Positions 14,101 through 25,736 of a DNA stretch of 64,000 nt are shown piece by piece (within the stretch, counting starts at the first letter, position 1; every line of letters starts with the position of its first letter). The notes beneath the pieces are model-generated. The model had not been told where the DNA came from. It ran no database searches and saw only the letters and a list, made by a program, of their open reading frames with translations. The translations under genes were made by a program, and so were the position numbers. The DNA comes from Panonychus citri (taxonomy: Eukaryota > Arthropoda > Arachnida > Trombidiformes > Tetranychidae): contig NW_026515468.1 in assembly GCF_014898815.1 (NCBI RefSeq), forward strand, positions 992,001 through 1,056,000. The letters are read 5' to 3'.

Positions 14101-17100
14101 AATAAAAAACAAGATGATGATGATGATGATTTTGATGACAACTCCAGTGACACAACGGAAATAATAGACGATCCACCTGAATCAATTAATGATAATAATT
14201 TAATTAATCAAATTGCCTGTCAAGCAGTTATCACTAATCAAGAGCCTTTAACTTATGAAGAGGCAATATCTTCTGACGATAATATTAATTGGATCAATGC
14301 TATGAAAGATGAAATGAAATCAATTGATGAAAATGATACTTACACTTTAACTGAGTTGCCAAAAGGTAAAAAATGTATTTCCTGTCGTTGGGTTTTTCGC
14401 ATCAAAAGAAACACCGATGGTTCTATCGAAAGATATAAGGCCAGGTTGGTGGCCAAGGGCTTTTCTCAAAAGCCAGGAATTGATTATTTTGAAACTTTTT
14501 CCCCTGTTGCTCGTTATGATTCAATAAGAGCAATTTTATCAATTTGTGTTGCTCATCGAATGCACATTATGCAGTTCGACATCAAAACTGCTTTTCTTTA
14601 TGGTGAACTTGACGAAGAAATCTATATGCAGCAACCACCAGGATTCGACGATGGTACCAATCGAGTTATGTTTCTAAAGAAGGGGCTCTATGGATTAAAA
14701 CAGGCACCACGTCAGTGGAATAAAAAAGTTAACCAGTTTTTCCAATCGATCAATTTTCAACAATCAGAAGCCGATAAGTGTATTTTCATGAATTTCCATG
14801 ATGGATTAACTATTTGTGTGATATATGTAGATGATGGTTTGATTGTCAGCTCAAACCAACAACAATTATCATCTTTAATTGACAATCTAAAGAAAACGTT
14901 TCAAGTTAAAGTTCATTCCCCTCAAGTCTTTGTAGGAATGGAAATTCATCAAAGTTACGATCGATCATCAATAACAATCAAACAATCATGTTTCATTAAC
15001 GAGTTATTAAAAAGATTCAACATGAGTGAATGTAAATCAGTGGTAACACCAGGTGACTCGAATCTCAAGCTACAATCAACTAATCAACCACCAGATACAA
15101 ATTTTCCTTATCAGGAAGCCGTTGGTGCTTTACTTTACCTCTCAATCATCAGTAGACCAGATATCACCTTCCAAGTAAATAAAGCAAGTCAATATAACTG
15201 TTGCTACAATGCTACTCATTGGCAAGCGGTCAAACGAATTTTTCGTTACCTTCGAGGAACAATCAACAATGGAATCACCTTCTCATCTACTCGTGACAAT
15301 TTAGACTTAATTGATATTGTGACGCCGATTATGCTGCCGACATCGACACAAGAAAATCGACCTCAGGTTTCGTGGTAACTTTAGGAGGTTCACCAGTTTC
15401 TTGGGCTTCGCTTACAGAAATCAGTTGCTCAATCAACCACTGAGGCCGAATACGTTTCAATTGCAGACTGTGGAAAAGATATACTTTGGTACATACAACT
15501 ACTTAAAGATCTAAAAGTTTCGATTGATTTTCCAGTTAAAATAATGTCCGATAATCAAGGAGCAATTAAATTGTCGAAAATTCAGTTTTCATAAACGAAC
15601 AAAACATGTTGATGTTCGTTATCACTTCATCCGTGATCATCAAGAGAAAGGTACAATACAATTGGACTTCATTCCAACTCATGATCAACGGCGGATATGC
15701 TTACAAAGTCGTTATGTTCACCGTCATTGAGAAAATGCTGCAACTTTTTGAACATTTATTGAGATCGAGCTTGGAGCAAGAGAGGGTGTTGGTTATATCA
15801 ACAATTATTAACCTTAATTATTACCTTAGTTTACTTAATTAATCAAAATCATTTCATTTAATCATCGACATCATCAATTTACTAGAATTCAAATTTTCCC
15901 CATTGAGTTAACACAGAGACTCATCATAATCACCCAACTTTTTGCTTAATCTTTTGATTAGAATAATCAAACTTATATCAGTTTGAAGAGCACCAAAAAT
16001 ATGACCGGTCAATATACAGAAACAATTAGTTAATTGTATTCACTCAGAGTAATTAACTGAAAACATTGAGTTTTCAGTTAATTTTCAACATAAACAAGTA
16101 ATTCGCACACACCAACCAAATGTTGACCAAGATGTCAAAGGTTATATTTATATATATATTTAGAGAGCTCATGAGATGAACAATTGAACAATACATGTTT
16201 CATTTTTCTACCATTAATATTGACCGAGTAATTACCGATAATGTTTGGTCCATTTCTATTTCCCATAAATAAGGTTTTTCGCTTATTGTAGCTTATTGAC
16301 ATTTACCATATTGACCAAACATTATAATTGGTTAAAGGTCATCAAGATGAAGATAAAATTAAGCAACACTTACTAATCCTTTGGTCTCTCATACTGGCGC
16401 CTTAACCTTTAAACATAAAACTTACCTTTCCTTTGTTGATCCTCCTTATGCTCCTAAGCTCTAATCTCATCCATATGCTCATCCAAATTGATCATCTCCT
16501 TTGGCTTCAATGCTGTTCACTTTCCTTTGTTAATGAAGCAAAGACAAACTCAAACCAACGGTCACTTCAAATTGACCAATAAGGTTAATTTTACCTTTCT
16601 TTGTAAACGCCTTTCACTATTTAAACTCATTTCTTTATTAATAAATTAGTCCAGTTGATGATGTACAAGTAAATGTTTTACTTGATTTGACTCTCTATGT
16701 TTTCGTGTTTAATTTAAATCAAGTTTAAGTTGATCAATTGATCGACATATTTAGTTGATTTAATTTTGATTGTGATTAAGTTGGTGAAATCAACAACTTT
16801 CAATTGTAATGGTGAAAATTAATTCTGATAATATTATCACAATTTTCATGAGAAAAAAATTAATCTCTTAGCATTTGGATGTAACATTTACTGTTGATCA
16901 TGAACTTGATTAAACATCATTTAGATTTCTGGTGAAATTAATCATTAAGATAATCTGATGAATCGTTTGTTTTTGTTATTGTTTTACTTAAATGATAACA
17001 ATTGATTAAGGTTAAAGGTCAAAGAAAAAAGTTGATCATCAACATGAAATGTGAACAGAATTGAATTTAAAACAGCATGATCAAGACTCGATTGTTATTA

Positions 17101-20100
17101 TATGTTTCATGGTGATTTGTTTCATTAAGTTAATCCTCTAAGATGAAGGTAAATAGGATTTGATGGATTCATTTAAATAATAAGAGAAAACCTATTATTT
17201 CACCTTCATCTTGAATCCTTTGAGTTTCTGATCAGCAAAATTCTGAGTCTCATGGAAAAAGTTGAAGAAAAACATGATAAAAGCTATTCCATGTTAGTCT
17301 GAGGAGAAAAGTTCAATTCGATAACCTTGAAATAACCTAGCATTTAAATACATCAACTTTGGTGATAACATTGGGAAGAAAAAGTTTCAATGATAATCTC
17401 GAAATCAACTCAGAATCAATGTTCATGGTGGGTGAGCGAGAGAGAGAAAGAGAGTAAAATAATTAAAGGAAACATTGTCATCCATTGGGTGGAAACAGTT
17501 TACCTTCAATATAGTGAAAACTAAATTAAATATCAATCGATAGCAATTAAAGTTTTCCTCAAATAGTTACAAAAATAATTATTTTCACGAATTAATAACG
17601 TTTAGAACACGAAATCGATTGAACAATTTCCGATAACAATTCATCAAGTGGACGAAAAAGTTTTACCTCAAAAAATAAAGATAATAATAATTATATGATA
17701 ACGATTAATGTTAATCATGTAACTCAGCTGATTAGCTGATTACTATTGATCATCATCAGAATTTGTTCCGGTTAAATGTAATGTTACTGGTAAATAAGAA
17801 CAACAAAAAAAAGGAATTGATTGAAATGTGAAAAGAAATGAATTAGATTGTTATTGTTATCGCAATTGATTTAAACAATCAGGAAGATATAAAAATAAAC
17901 TCAGGAAGCTGAATAAGGTAAAAGTGATGCGGATGAAAATGAAGATAAAGATGAGGATGAGGATGAGGATGATGGAAAAAGTTGTTGAAATGGTTTCGTA
18001 TTGAAGAAAAAGTGAAAAGTATATGAAAAATGTTATAATGAAAGCCAATTGATGGAAATGCCATTAACAGATGAAAAAGTTGATCATCTTCATCTTCATC
18101 TTCATGATTAACTTCATCATGAAAATCATCATCATCATGATGAAATAAATGCTTACAAAAGCCTTTGATGACGATGATAATAGTTTCCATTATGAGATTA
18201 AATATTTTTTTCTGTCTCAATGGTTCAGCTTATTGAATAATATTAGTAATTCAATCAGATATTAATTAATTTTTCACTTCTATTACATTGAATTGTTTCA
18301 AAATTGTTATCATTTATTTGCGTTGATTGTTGATTCTAAATTGTTATTCTGATTAAGATTAATACAAAGACACACACGCAGTTGATTGTTAATCAAGATA
18401 TTCAAATGGTTTCATGTTTTGTTCATTGATTGTAAAACTTAATCATTTACCTGATTTAAACAATTTATCTTTCGTGTCATGTTAATTAGTGATGATGGAG
18501 GAACTAAATTTAGTTTAATTTAGCTCTACAATCAGAGTGAATTGAAAAAAAAGCACAATAATGATGTTAAATTAATCAACGACAAAAAGTAGTGTTGATT
18601 GTGTTTCATCAAATGATATTATCAACAATCAAGTTCAGTTGATAATCTAATTAATGAGTAAACTTTGACAGTTTGACAATAATAATAACAATTAAAATCA
18701 GATGAGTTAATTAAATGTAACTTTATTTGGGAAACACCAGAAAAAAAAGTCAAATGACTTGAGATAATTTAACAAACAAACAACAATTATTACAATTTTA
18801 ATTATCATAATCATGAGCACTTCTAGTTAACTGATTAGTAGCTGATTAATTATGATAATTTGATTGTTCAGCTTTTCAAATGAGACTCATAGATAAATAA
18901 ATTTCTCATGGATTAAGTACAATTACCATGAAATATGTCATAACATTTTCTCTCAGTATTTTTAGCATGAATACATTACCCTGTTGATGGCGAACAGTAA
19001 GAAAATGGCTCAGATGATGATGAGAAATGATGATTATCATCATCTTCAACTAATCATCATAATCCATTTAATGATAATATTAATGCAAATAGAGAAAGAT
19101 AATTGAAATCCACTTGATTAGGATGAAAAATGTTCAAATGTATTCAGTCCCTTGAAGCGATTCCAAATACTCAGCAACATGTAATATATAATATTCATGG
19201 CGATCAATTTTTTCTGATTATAAATTACATACTATTAGTAGATAATCACTTGGTTTTTTTCATCCTCATCATTTGTCATCAATGTTATAAGAATTTTTTG
19301 TCCTCATCTTCGGCTGATGAAATAATAATATTCACTGAATAAGAAGAATCATAATCTAAATCAATAACGAATTTGCTTGTTGTTGTTTTTTTTCAGTGTT
19401 CGTCTTTACTTTATTGGAAGAAAAGTTCTATTCGTTTGACAGCCTTCGTCAGCTGTTCCTCGATTTTTTTCTCTATTCGAACTTAATAATGATGATGTCA
19501 ACCAGACTCTAGAGGATTTGCATCATTTCTCTTGCGATGTTTCATTTTTTTTTCTTTTCTTTCTCTCCTTGATTGACCATAATTGAGAACAGAACGTGAC
19601 TACATCACTTTACATGATGCCTGAGATATCATAACATTTACGAGTTTATATAACATTTTCTTGTTATTTTTTCTATTCTATTCTTTTATTTTCATTATCT
19701 TTCAGATTTCTGAGTCCATATTAAGTGAAATATATTTTTATCTCCATCAGAAAAGAAGAAAATAAATTGAGAAACATAAGAAATAGAGAAAACATCAAAT
19801 GTTATTCGATATACAAAGATGGAAGATGAGTTTTACGCTGCAAGATGGAACAGAACTTTTTTATCAGAATAGAATAGAAGTCAAATATATACTAGATAAT
19901 AACAAGACTGAGTATTACAAATTAACCAAATGAGAAGGAAACAAGATACTCAACTAATATTATGGAATCAAAAACAGAAAAGAACAAAAAAAAACTCTCA
20001 TTTCGAAGATGGTTTCATAAGAGAGAGAAAGGGGATTACTCTTATTATGGAATCAGGCAAGTTCGTCATTCATGGAACGATAATAATAATGATGAAATGA

Positions 20101-21976
20101 GGGATGACTGAAAATTGTGAATAAATTGAGAACCAATTGGTCAAGTAAAAAAAAAGAAAATCATTAAAAAGGTAAAACTGACCAGTTTAAAAAAGAGAAA
20201 GAAAAACAAACATATTGAATGGATAACGAGCCAGAAAATGATGATGATTCTTTCAAATGAATTATCATCATGATGATAAACAGAATTAAAGATGAAGGAT
20301 GTCAGACATTTTTAATCATGAAGAGAGAAAAAGAAAAAAAAGAAACAAGGTTAAGATTAATCAAGGAGAGAAATTTGATTTTCTCATTTACTCTTTTTCT
20401 TCATTTTTATAACGGTAAAAAAAAAGAATCGAAAGACTCGAAAAGTTTCTCTGTCTATTTAAGTTAATTTTCTCTTTCTATTAGAACCCTTTAAGTCTCT
20501 CTACGTGTTTCTAATTATCTATTCGAGGTGGAGGCTTAAAGGTGTATTTACGTAATTAGTTATCATGTAATCACGGTTTTCATTTAATATTATAAAGTAT
20601 CAAGTGAATTGCAAGGTGTAAACTGTTTCATTCTGAATCAATGTTTACCTTTATAACGGTAAATTCAATGGAGAAACAAATTTGCTGTTTTAATTTAATC
20701 TCTTTCTTTTTTTCTCTTTCTTGTTATTATCAATTTTCTGCTCTTCATGAAAAGAAGACCCTGAAGACATGGTGAGTAGTAGTGATGATTAAAGGAGAGT
20801 TCAAGCGTGTCTACTGAGGTAAATCAGATAAAAAGAAAATGAGAAAATTAAATGGAACCAGGTAACTACTTTAAAGGTTGAGTTTTCTTTTCACTCTAAA
20901 AATATAAACTTAATATTCATTTGTAAATATTGAGTGAAAACTTCTATGTTTTTCCTCTTGCAAAAAATCAACAATCAACCAACGAAATTACAATTTGTGT
21001 TTGATGATTTTCTGCTAACAGGAAATTGTTATATTTCTGTAACCCTGTCAACCAGGGAAAAGATGTAACCCAATGCAGGGCTTTCCTTGAATGAGAAATT
21101 ACAACAACAATTACTACAAGAAAGAAAACCTTGTTTTCTTTTCAAGAATTTGAATCATTCTTATGTTTCTTTTTCGCAATTTTGGTTAATGAAACAATTT
21201 TCTTTAACTATTATGTTGGCAATTTGATCCAAGTTCAAATTAAGGTGAATGAAAAAGCCTTTTGCTCAATGAGAGAGCCACTTTTGTTGTACAAATCTGC
21301 TCGTAAATACTACAAGAGTGATGATAATGAAGGAAGAGAAATGACCAAGTAGAATTGAAATGAGCTCTCTTTTTCCTTTGGTCAGTTCAAGTGTGATGAG
21401 TAACTTTCTACCATATTGGTCATCATCTTATGACCAGAAACATAAACACAATCATCGGAAGTTGATAAGTAGTAAAATCAATAGAAAAGGAAGGAAGAGA
21501 ACGAAATGAATGACCAAGTGTACACATGATGGACACTCACCTTTCGGGTGAAGTTGAATAAATCGAGTATTAATTTCGTTATTGTAGATCACTGCTGCCG
21601 ATGCATTGGTTTCGGCGATGTTTCGAAGTTTCTTTTCTTCGGAACAATTACCATAAACAGCTAATGCGACCCATCGTTCATTGGGCCATGTTGATGGATC
21701 AATTGGTTGACAGGCATCATGAGAATCGCCCTCAGGTCCAGTTATGTGAACAACTAGACCACTCACTGGATCGATTCGTCCAATGTTGAAATATTTGCCA
21801 AACTCTTCACGTTGAATGTGAAGTCGACCAGTTTCGGGGTCGATATAAGAGACATTGATTATGGCCATGCTGAAGTCTTCCGGTTCCAGGCCGTGGGTAA
21901 AATCACATGAGATGGTCTCAAGGAAGGCGATTAAAGTCAATTGGATAAGGTGAACAATTAAATCAACACGTTTCAT
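4658..21976 (-). CDS. gol (RNF130/RNF150-like): Goliath/RNF150-type PA-TM-RING E3 ubiquitin ligase
   Basis: Endosomal transmembrane E3 ligase family (Goliath, Godzilla, GRAIL). Coding exons are 21541-21976, 5578-5831, 4900-5063 and 4658-4805, total 333 aa. All three junction phases agree (1, 0, 2). Exon 1 gives a signal peptide (HLIQLTLIAFLETISCDF) and most of the lumenal PA domain (WVALAVYGNCSEEKKLRNIA, NASAAVIYN). Exon 2 completes PA (VFISKEKGEEIGLLIKNG) and carries the membrane helix (SVLFVSISFAILMIISLAWL, then FYYVQRFRY). Exons 3-4 encode RING-H2 (CAVCIDPFKINDVVRILPC, KHVFHKSCVDPWLLD, CPMCK). The tail after the RING is short. Exon 1 lies 15.7 kb upstream of exon 2, and the intron holds a copia element in antisense orientation. 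The leader exons are probably at 22-24 kb. Confidence 0.92.
5087..5115. repeat. (AG)n microsatellite in a Goliath intron
   Basis: About 14 AG units between Goliath coding exons 2 and 3. It is a simple repeat. Confidence 0.9.
5832..10499 (-). other. Goliath giant intron, 3' half
   Basis: AT-rich intron sequence built largely from the words CAATTA, GATTAA and TTGATT and their complements. I see no ORF, exon homology or structured repeat here apart from short AT runs such as the alternating stretch near 8187-8203. Confidence 0.75.
10505..11525 (+). repeat. Copia 5' LTR (1,021 bp)
   Basis: Direct match to 15787-16795. TG...CA ends. It contains TATA-like runs (TTATATTTATATATAT near 10860-10877) suitable for a U3 promoter. 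Confidence 0.95.
11526..11541 (+). other. Primer-binding site, internal (half) initiator-tRNA-Met type
   Basis: GGTTATGGGCTCAGTC follows the LTR directly. Its complement matches the anticodon stem-loop region of initiator tRNA-Met (ending CCCATAACC) rather than a tRNA 3' CCA end. This is the Drosophila copia priming mode. Confidence 0.8.
11662..15762 (+). pseudogene. gag-pol: Copia gag-pol polyprotein, interrupted by several small frame breaks
   Basis: Starts at tandem ATGs 11662/11665 (an upstream in-frame TTG is not a credible start). Gag is followed by a CCHC knuckle (CYGCGSADHLLPQC, about 12369), then an Asn/Arg-rich linker, protease (WLLDTGASFHMT, 12763), integrase zinc region (WHKRLAHIN, CEGCIKGK) and core (HCDLQGPM, RSDNGKEFID, PYSPQQNGRIER), RT (SCRWVFRIKR, DIKTAFLYG, VIYVDDGLIV) and RNase H up to a stop at 15760. 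Frame breaks lie near 13160-13190, 13333-13345, 15305-15320, 15419, 15575-15595 (two) and 15688. Each is a shift explained by loss of 1-2 bases, mostly in homopolymer or dinucleotide runs, so this may be a recent element read through assembly indels. As written it is not translatable in one piece. Confidence 0.88.
15773..15786 (+). other. Polypurine tract
   Basis: GGAGCAAGAGAGGG abuts the 3' LTR and would prime plus-strand synthesis. Confidence 0.85.
15787..16795 (+). repeat. Copia 3' LTR (1,009 bp)
   Basis: Copy of the 5' LTR, 12 bp shorter through several 1-3 base losses near 16364-16376, 16504 and 16590-16615. A few substitutions lie near the right end. Confidence 0.95.
16801..21540 (-). 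other. Goliath giant intron, 5' half
   Basis: AT-rich intron with no supported exon. ORFs near 17857-18220 come from a GAT/CAT repeat tract and are not genes. A single AAGTCA..TGACTT palindrome occurs at 18747-18760. Confidence 0.7.
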
Positions 21977-22528
21977 CCTCGATATCAGATGAGATTATGA
22001 ATTAAACTGATTCTCTCATTGAACATTCATCCAATTATTATAATAATAATGATGATGATTACGATGATAACACAATTGTAATGTTTGAATAGATTGAAAC
22101 AATTAGATTAAGATGATGTTGATGATGAGAATGGAAGATAATAGAATCCAAAATAAGGAAGAAAATTAGAAGAAAAAAAGATTCGAACCAATTGTCCAAT
22201 AACCAAATTTAGAATTCGATGTTAATTGTTACTCGTTGATTAACAATTTACTTCTTTCAAATCAATTCAGGTATAAGTAGAATCCCGATTCTTTTTCTTT
22301 TATCACTTGATTAACCAAAATGGTTTACTGATTTTCTTTCAATTTGATTATAATCAATGTTGACATCTATTCACAAGAGAAGAGGTAAAAATGGATTAGT
22401 CAAGTCAAGTCGATTATGGTTTTGGTGAGAAAAGTGATAATACAATTTAAAGGTAAAACAAAACAAGAAACACAAAGTAATCAGATGAATCGAGACAATT
22501 TCGAACTGAATTGATTGTAGAATCAAGT

Positions 22529-22771
22529 ACACAGAATTAACAGAAATCAGAGCCACAATTACCTGGGAGAAGGAAATAAAAGGACTTGAGAACAATTAAC
22601 AAAACAAACTGACAGATGATTAATCAGAATTATGATGATTCTGTAGACATCTAATGTTGATTGATGGTGAATACAAGAATACACAGAATAAACAGAAATC
22701 AGAGCCACAATTACCTGGGAGAAGGAAATAAAAGGACTTGAGAACAATTAACAAAACAAACTGACAGATGA
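22529..22771. repeat. 91-bp direct duplication upstream of Goliath
   Basis: 22529-22619 and 22681-22771 are nearly identical (offset 152 bp). Each copy carries the same minus-strand donor-like site CCCAG|GTAATT, so a leader exon end may have been duplicated. Confidence 0.85.
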
Positions 22772-23975
22772 GTTATAAAGTTAAAGAATAAAAGAAATGA
22801 TGATTGAATGAATTGTGTAGATTTCATCTGATGATAGATTGATAATGTGATGAATGATGTAGAAGAAAGAATCTGAAAGATCACATTGAGTGAGGAGAGA
22901 GAGAGAGGGAGTAATTGTCGATGTTAATTATCACAGAAAGAAAGAGAAAAAGAGAAAGAAAAGAAAGAGATGAAGGAAGAGAAACCCAAACCAGGAATAA
23001 TAATGAAACCACTAAACCACAGTTAAGTTTTATCTCTATTGTATAATCACAGTTTGATCGAGAGGAGTATCACCGAAATTGTTGATTACTGATGAGGAGA
23101 TGATGATGATGATGAGAAGAAGAGAAGTAAACAGAAAAAAATGGAAGATTAAATGGAAAAGAGAGAGAAGAAAGAAAGAGAAAAGGTTGATGATTCTTTT
23201 CTCTATGTTTACCTTTTTTTTTTGCTCTTCTATTGGTTTGTTGTTGTCTCCATACATTTACAAGTCAATGTCTCTTTTTTGGGTGATGACAAAAGATTAT
23301 TGTTGTTGTTGTAACAAAGAAAAAGACAAAATTGATGATTGAGATTAAAAAACAAATTCGATGGTGATGATTAACTTAAATTGTGAACTTGATCTTGTTG
23401 AGAGTCACATAGAAAATAAATATAACTTAAATAGTTGATGTTCACTCGTTGATTGTTGAATTGAAAGTGAGCCAAAAGTGATTTAAAGAGAGGGAGGGAG
23501 AGATTGAGAGTCGGTTAAGTAACCCGAGGACATCGAGTGATAATCAACAATTAGAATGATAAACTAAACATGAAGCGATAAATTCTCATTCTGTTACTTG
23601 GATTATCACTAATTATCACTTTTTCCTCTCTCTTTCTCTCTCATACAAAACTGATAATCTACTGATGATTAGGAGAGACAATTAAAAGTGAAATAGAAAA
23701 ACAAATTACTATTGACAATAAGCTTCGAAGGCAACATTGAACACGGAACAACATCGATTACAGTTCTGAATTTTTTTCTCTTTCAAGCCTCGTTCTTTCT
23801 TCTCTTTCTTTATTTTTCGAAAAAGAGTCAAGTGAGTTTCTCTCTCCTCGAAAAATCGAGTCGAGAGAGTGCGTGTTCTCCATTTTTCTTTTTATTCTCT
23901 TTCTTTTTCTTTTCTCTTTCGAACTTTTCTTTCGTTTTCCTCATCCTTTTCTTATCTTCACCTTTATCATCCTCA

Positions 23976-23978
<3 letters not shown>

Positions 23979-24028
<50 letters not shown>
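23979..24028. repeat. (TC)n microsatellite, about 25 units
   Basis: Uninterrupted TC run. On the minus strand it is (GA)n about 2 kb upstream of the Goliath start codon, a plausible GAGA-type promoter sequence, but that role is not shown. Confidence 0.9.
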
Positions 24029-24032
<4 letters not shown>

Positions 24033-25736
24033 AGGTTACCTGATTATCTGTTAAATTGTCGCTGATTGATAATCATTTTCAACTCTCAATTTGAACATCG
24101 ATCATGATGATAAGATGTTAATACAATGTCCACAATAATGTTTAATGATTTAGCAGAAAAGGAAAACAATTGAATTAGATTTGATTGTTGTTGTTGTTAT
24201 TTTGTCACAATCACTAATTCCAATGTCATTGTTATTAATTGTTGTTAATACAAACACTAATCATCATCAGCTCAATGAACATCATAATCACAATCAATAA
24301 TCAACTCTTGCAATACAAAATATAAACAGAAAACTTGAAATCAACAATTAAACAGTAAAAATGAACAACAGCAAGAAACGGGTAACAATTAACCAGAACA
24401 ATTGATTAAAAAGAAAATTAAAAAAAAGGGAAAAATGTAATTGCACTGATTATTTGTCTTAATCATGAGCAACAATTAAAGGTGACAACTATCATCTAAT
24501 TAATTTACATTCACTAATGTAATTTACGGTTCATTAGCTTTAATCATTGATGATTAAAAGATGTAAATAGAATAGAAAGAAAAAAGTTAATCAAGAAAAA
24601 GGAAGAAGGAAGATGAAAAATTGTGATGATGATGATGAATTCTGGTGATGATTAAACTAAATTGTTGATGATGATCAACATGATGATTAAATAGCGGAAG
24701 TTAATTGTAATAATAACAATAATCTAGTTCGTGTATATCAACAGTTATTCATTTGTTTTTACTTCTAGGTGATAATTGGAATCAATTGTTCCTGAGGCAA
24801 TGAACTTATGAAACAATTAAACTAAATTGTTGATCAAATGATGATCATTATGGAAGCAATTTTGTAACAATTAAGAGATATCTCAGCTGATTCAAGTAAA
24901 TTAATCTATCGATTATCCTTTAATTTGATTGATTTTAATGTTCACCATGATTAATGGTTGATTAACTTTGTAACTTTGTTTCCTTAATTTAGTTAAGTTT
25001 TTTTGCCCCCAAAACAATCAACTATCAATCAATTATTAATATTTAAGTAAATTGTTAAATTGTTTATTGGTGATTATCATCAATGTAACATACATTTACT
25101 AAATATCACTAATCATAATTAGTTTAATTGGTTACAGAGTAATAATTTAATGTGTGGAGAAAATAATTAGTCACAATTGTTAAATCAAACAATTTAATTT
25201 TAATCGGAAACTTTTAACCAATAAGTTAATTAGGTAATTGTAAAATTGATGATTGGTTTACAATTCCTAGTAACACTGATTTCTTTTGATTTAATCAACT
25301 GATTTAATCACTAAATCAGCATGTCATTTCCTATCAAATTTACTTGATTGTTCATCCTCAAGGTTGATTAAGTTTATAATAGTTACGTTGTTCAGGTGAT
25401 CAGTTAATGATGATTACATTGATTGTCACATTTATTACTATTAATTTCATTTCTACAATTTAATCAATGGGCCTGAGAGACATTAATTGTAATCATTAAA
25501 AAGTCATTGATTCTGTATATTAATACATATATTGGTTTAGACAATCAAGGACAATTAACAATTTCTCATGAGTCTATCAATAGATAATCAATTGAATCAA
25601 TTACAGTTAATTGTTGGTTAATTAGGTCTTACCTATACTTTATCATTAATCGCGATCTTAATGATAATATTGATTTGATAAAATCAGTAGACAATTAAGA
25701 TTTGATATTTTCTCTTTTAATTTAAATTGTTGTCGT

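Larger units (their letters stand above)
10500..16800 (+). mobile_element. Complete Ty1/copia LTR retrotransposon with 5-bp target duplication
   Basis: LTRs at 10505-11525 and 15787-16795 both start TGTTGG and end CAACA, and are flanked by the duplicated target ACTTT (10500-10504, 16796-16800). The internal part has a copia-type primer site, a gag-pol region in the order zinc knuckle, protease, integrase, reverse transcriptase, RNase H (integrase before RT defines Ty1/copia), and a purine tract next to the 3' LTR. It lies in the Goliath intron, opposite in orientation to the gene. The two LTRs are easily alignable, differing by scattered substitutions and short losses mostly in the 3' LTR. 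Confidence 0.95.
21977..25736. other. Upstream (leader/promoter) region of Goliath and spacer to beta-mannosidase
   Basis: No coding homology. Contains minus-strand donor-like sites (CCCAG|GTAATT near 22561 and 22714, AAAAG|GTAAAC near 23210) that could belong to non-coding leader exons, a duplicated block, and a long TC microsatellite. The open frames near 23079-24065 are simple-sequence artefacts. Confidence 0.5.

Noticed and set aside
17857..18220. Minus-strand frames rich in His/Asp/Glu or Phe/Ile
   Set aside because: Product of a GAT/CAT-type tract in the Goliath intron, with no splice context or family pattern.
18747..18760. AAGTCA..TGACTT palindrome in the Goliath intron
   Set aside because: An isolated occurrence without the extended arms or clustering seen in the gypsy family, so not counted as part of it.
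23079..24065. Plus-strand frames rich in Ser/Leu/Phe, including around the TC run
   Set aside because: Translation of the pyrimidine tract and microsatellite, in two frames at once.
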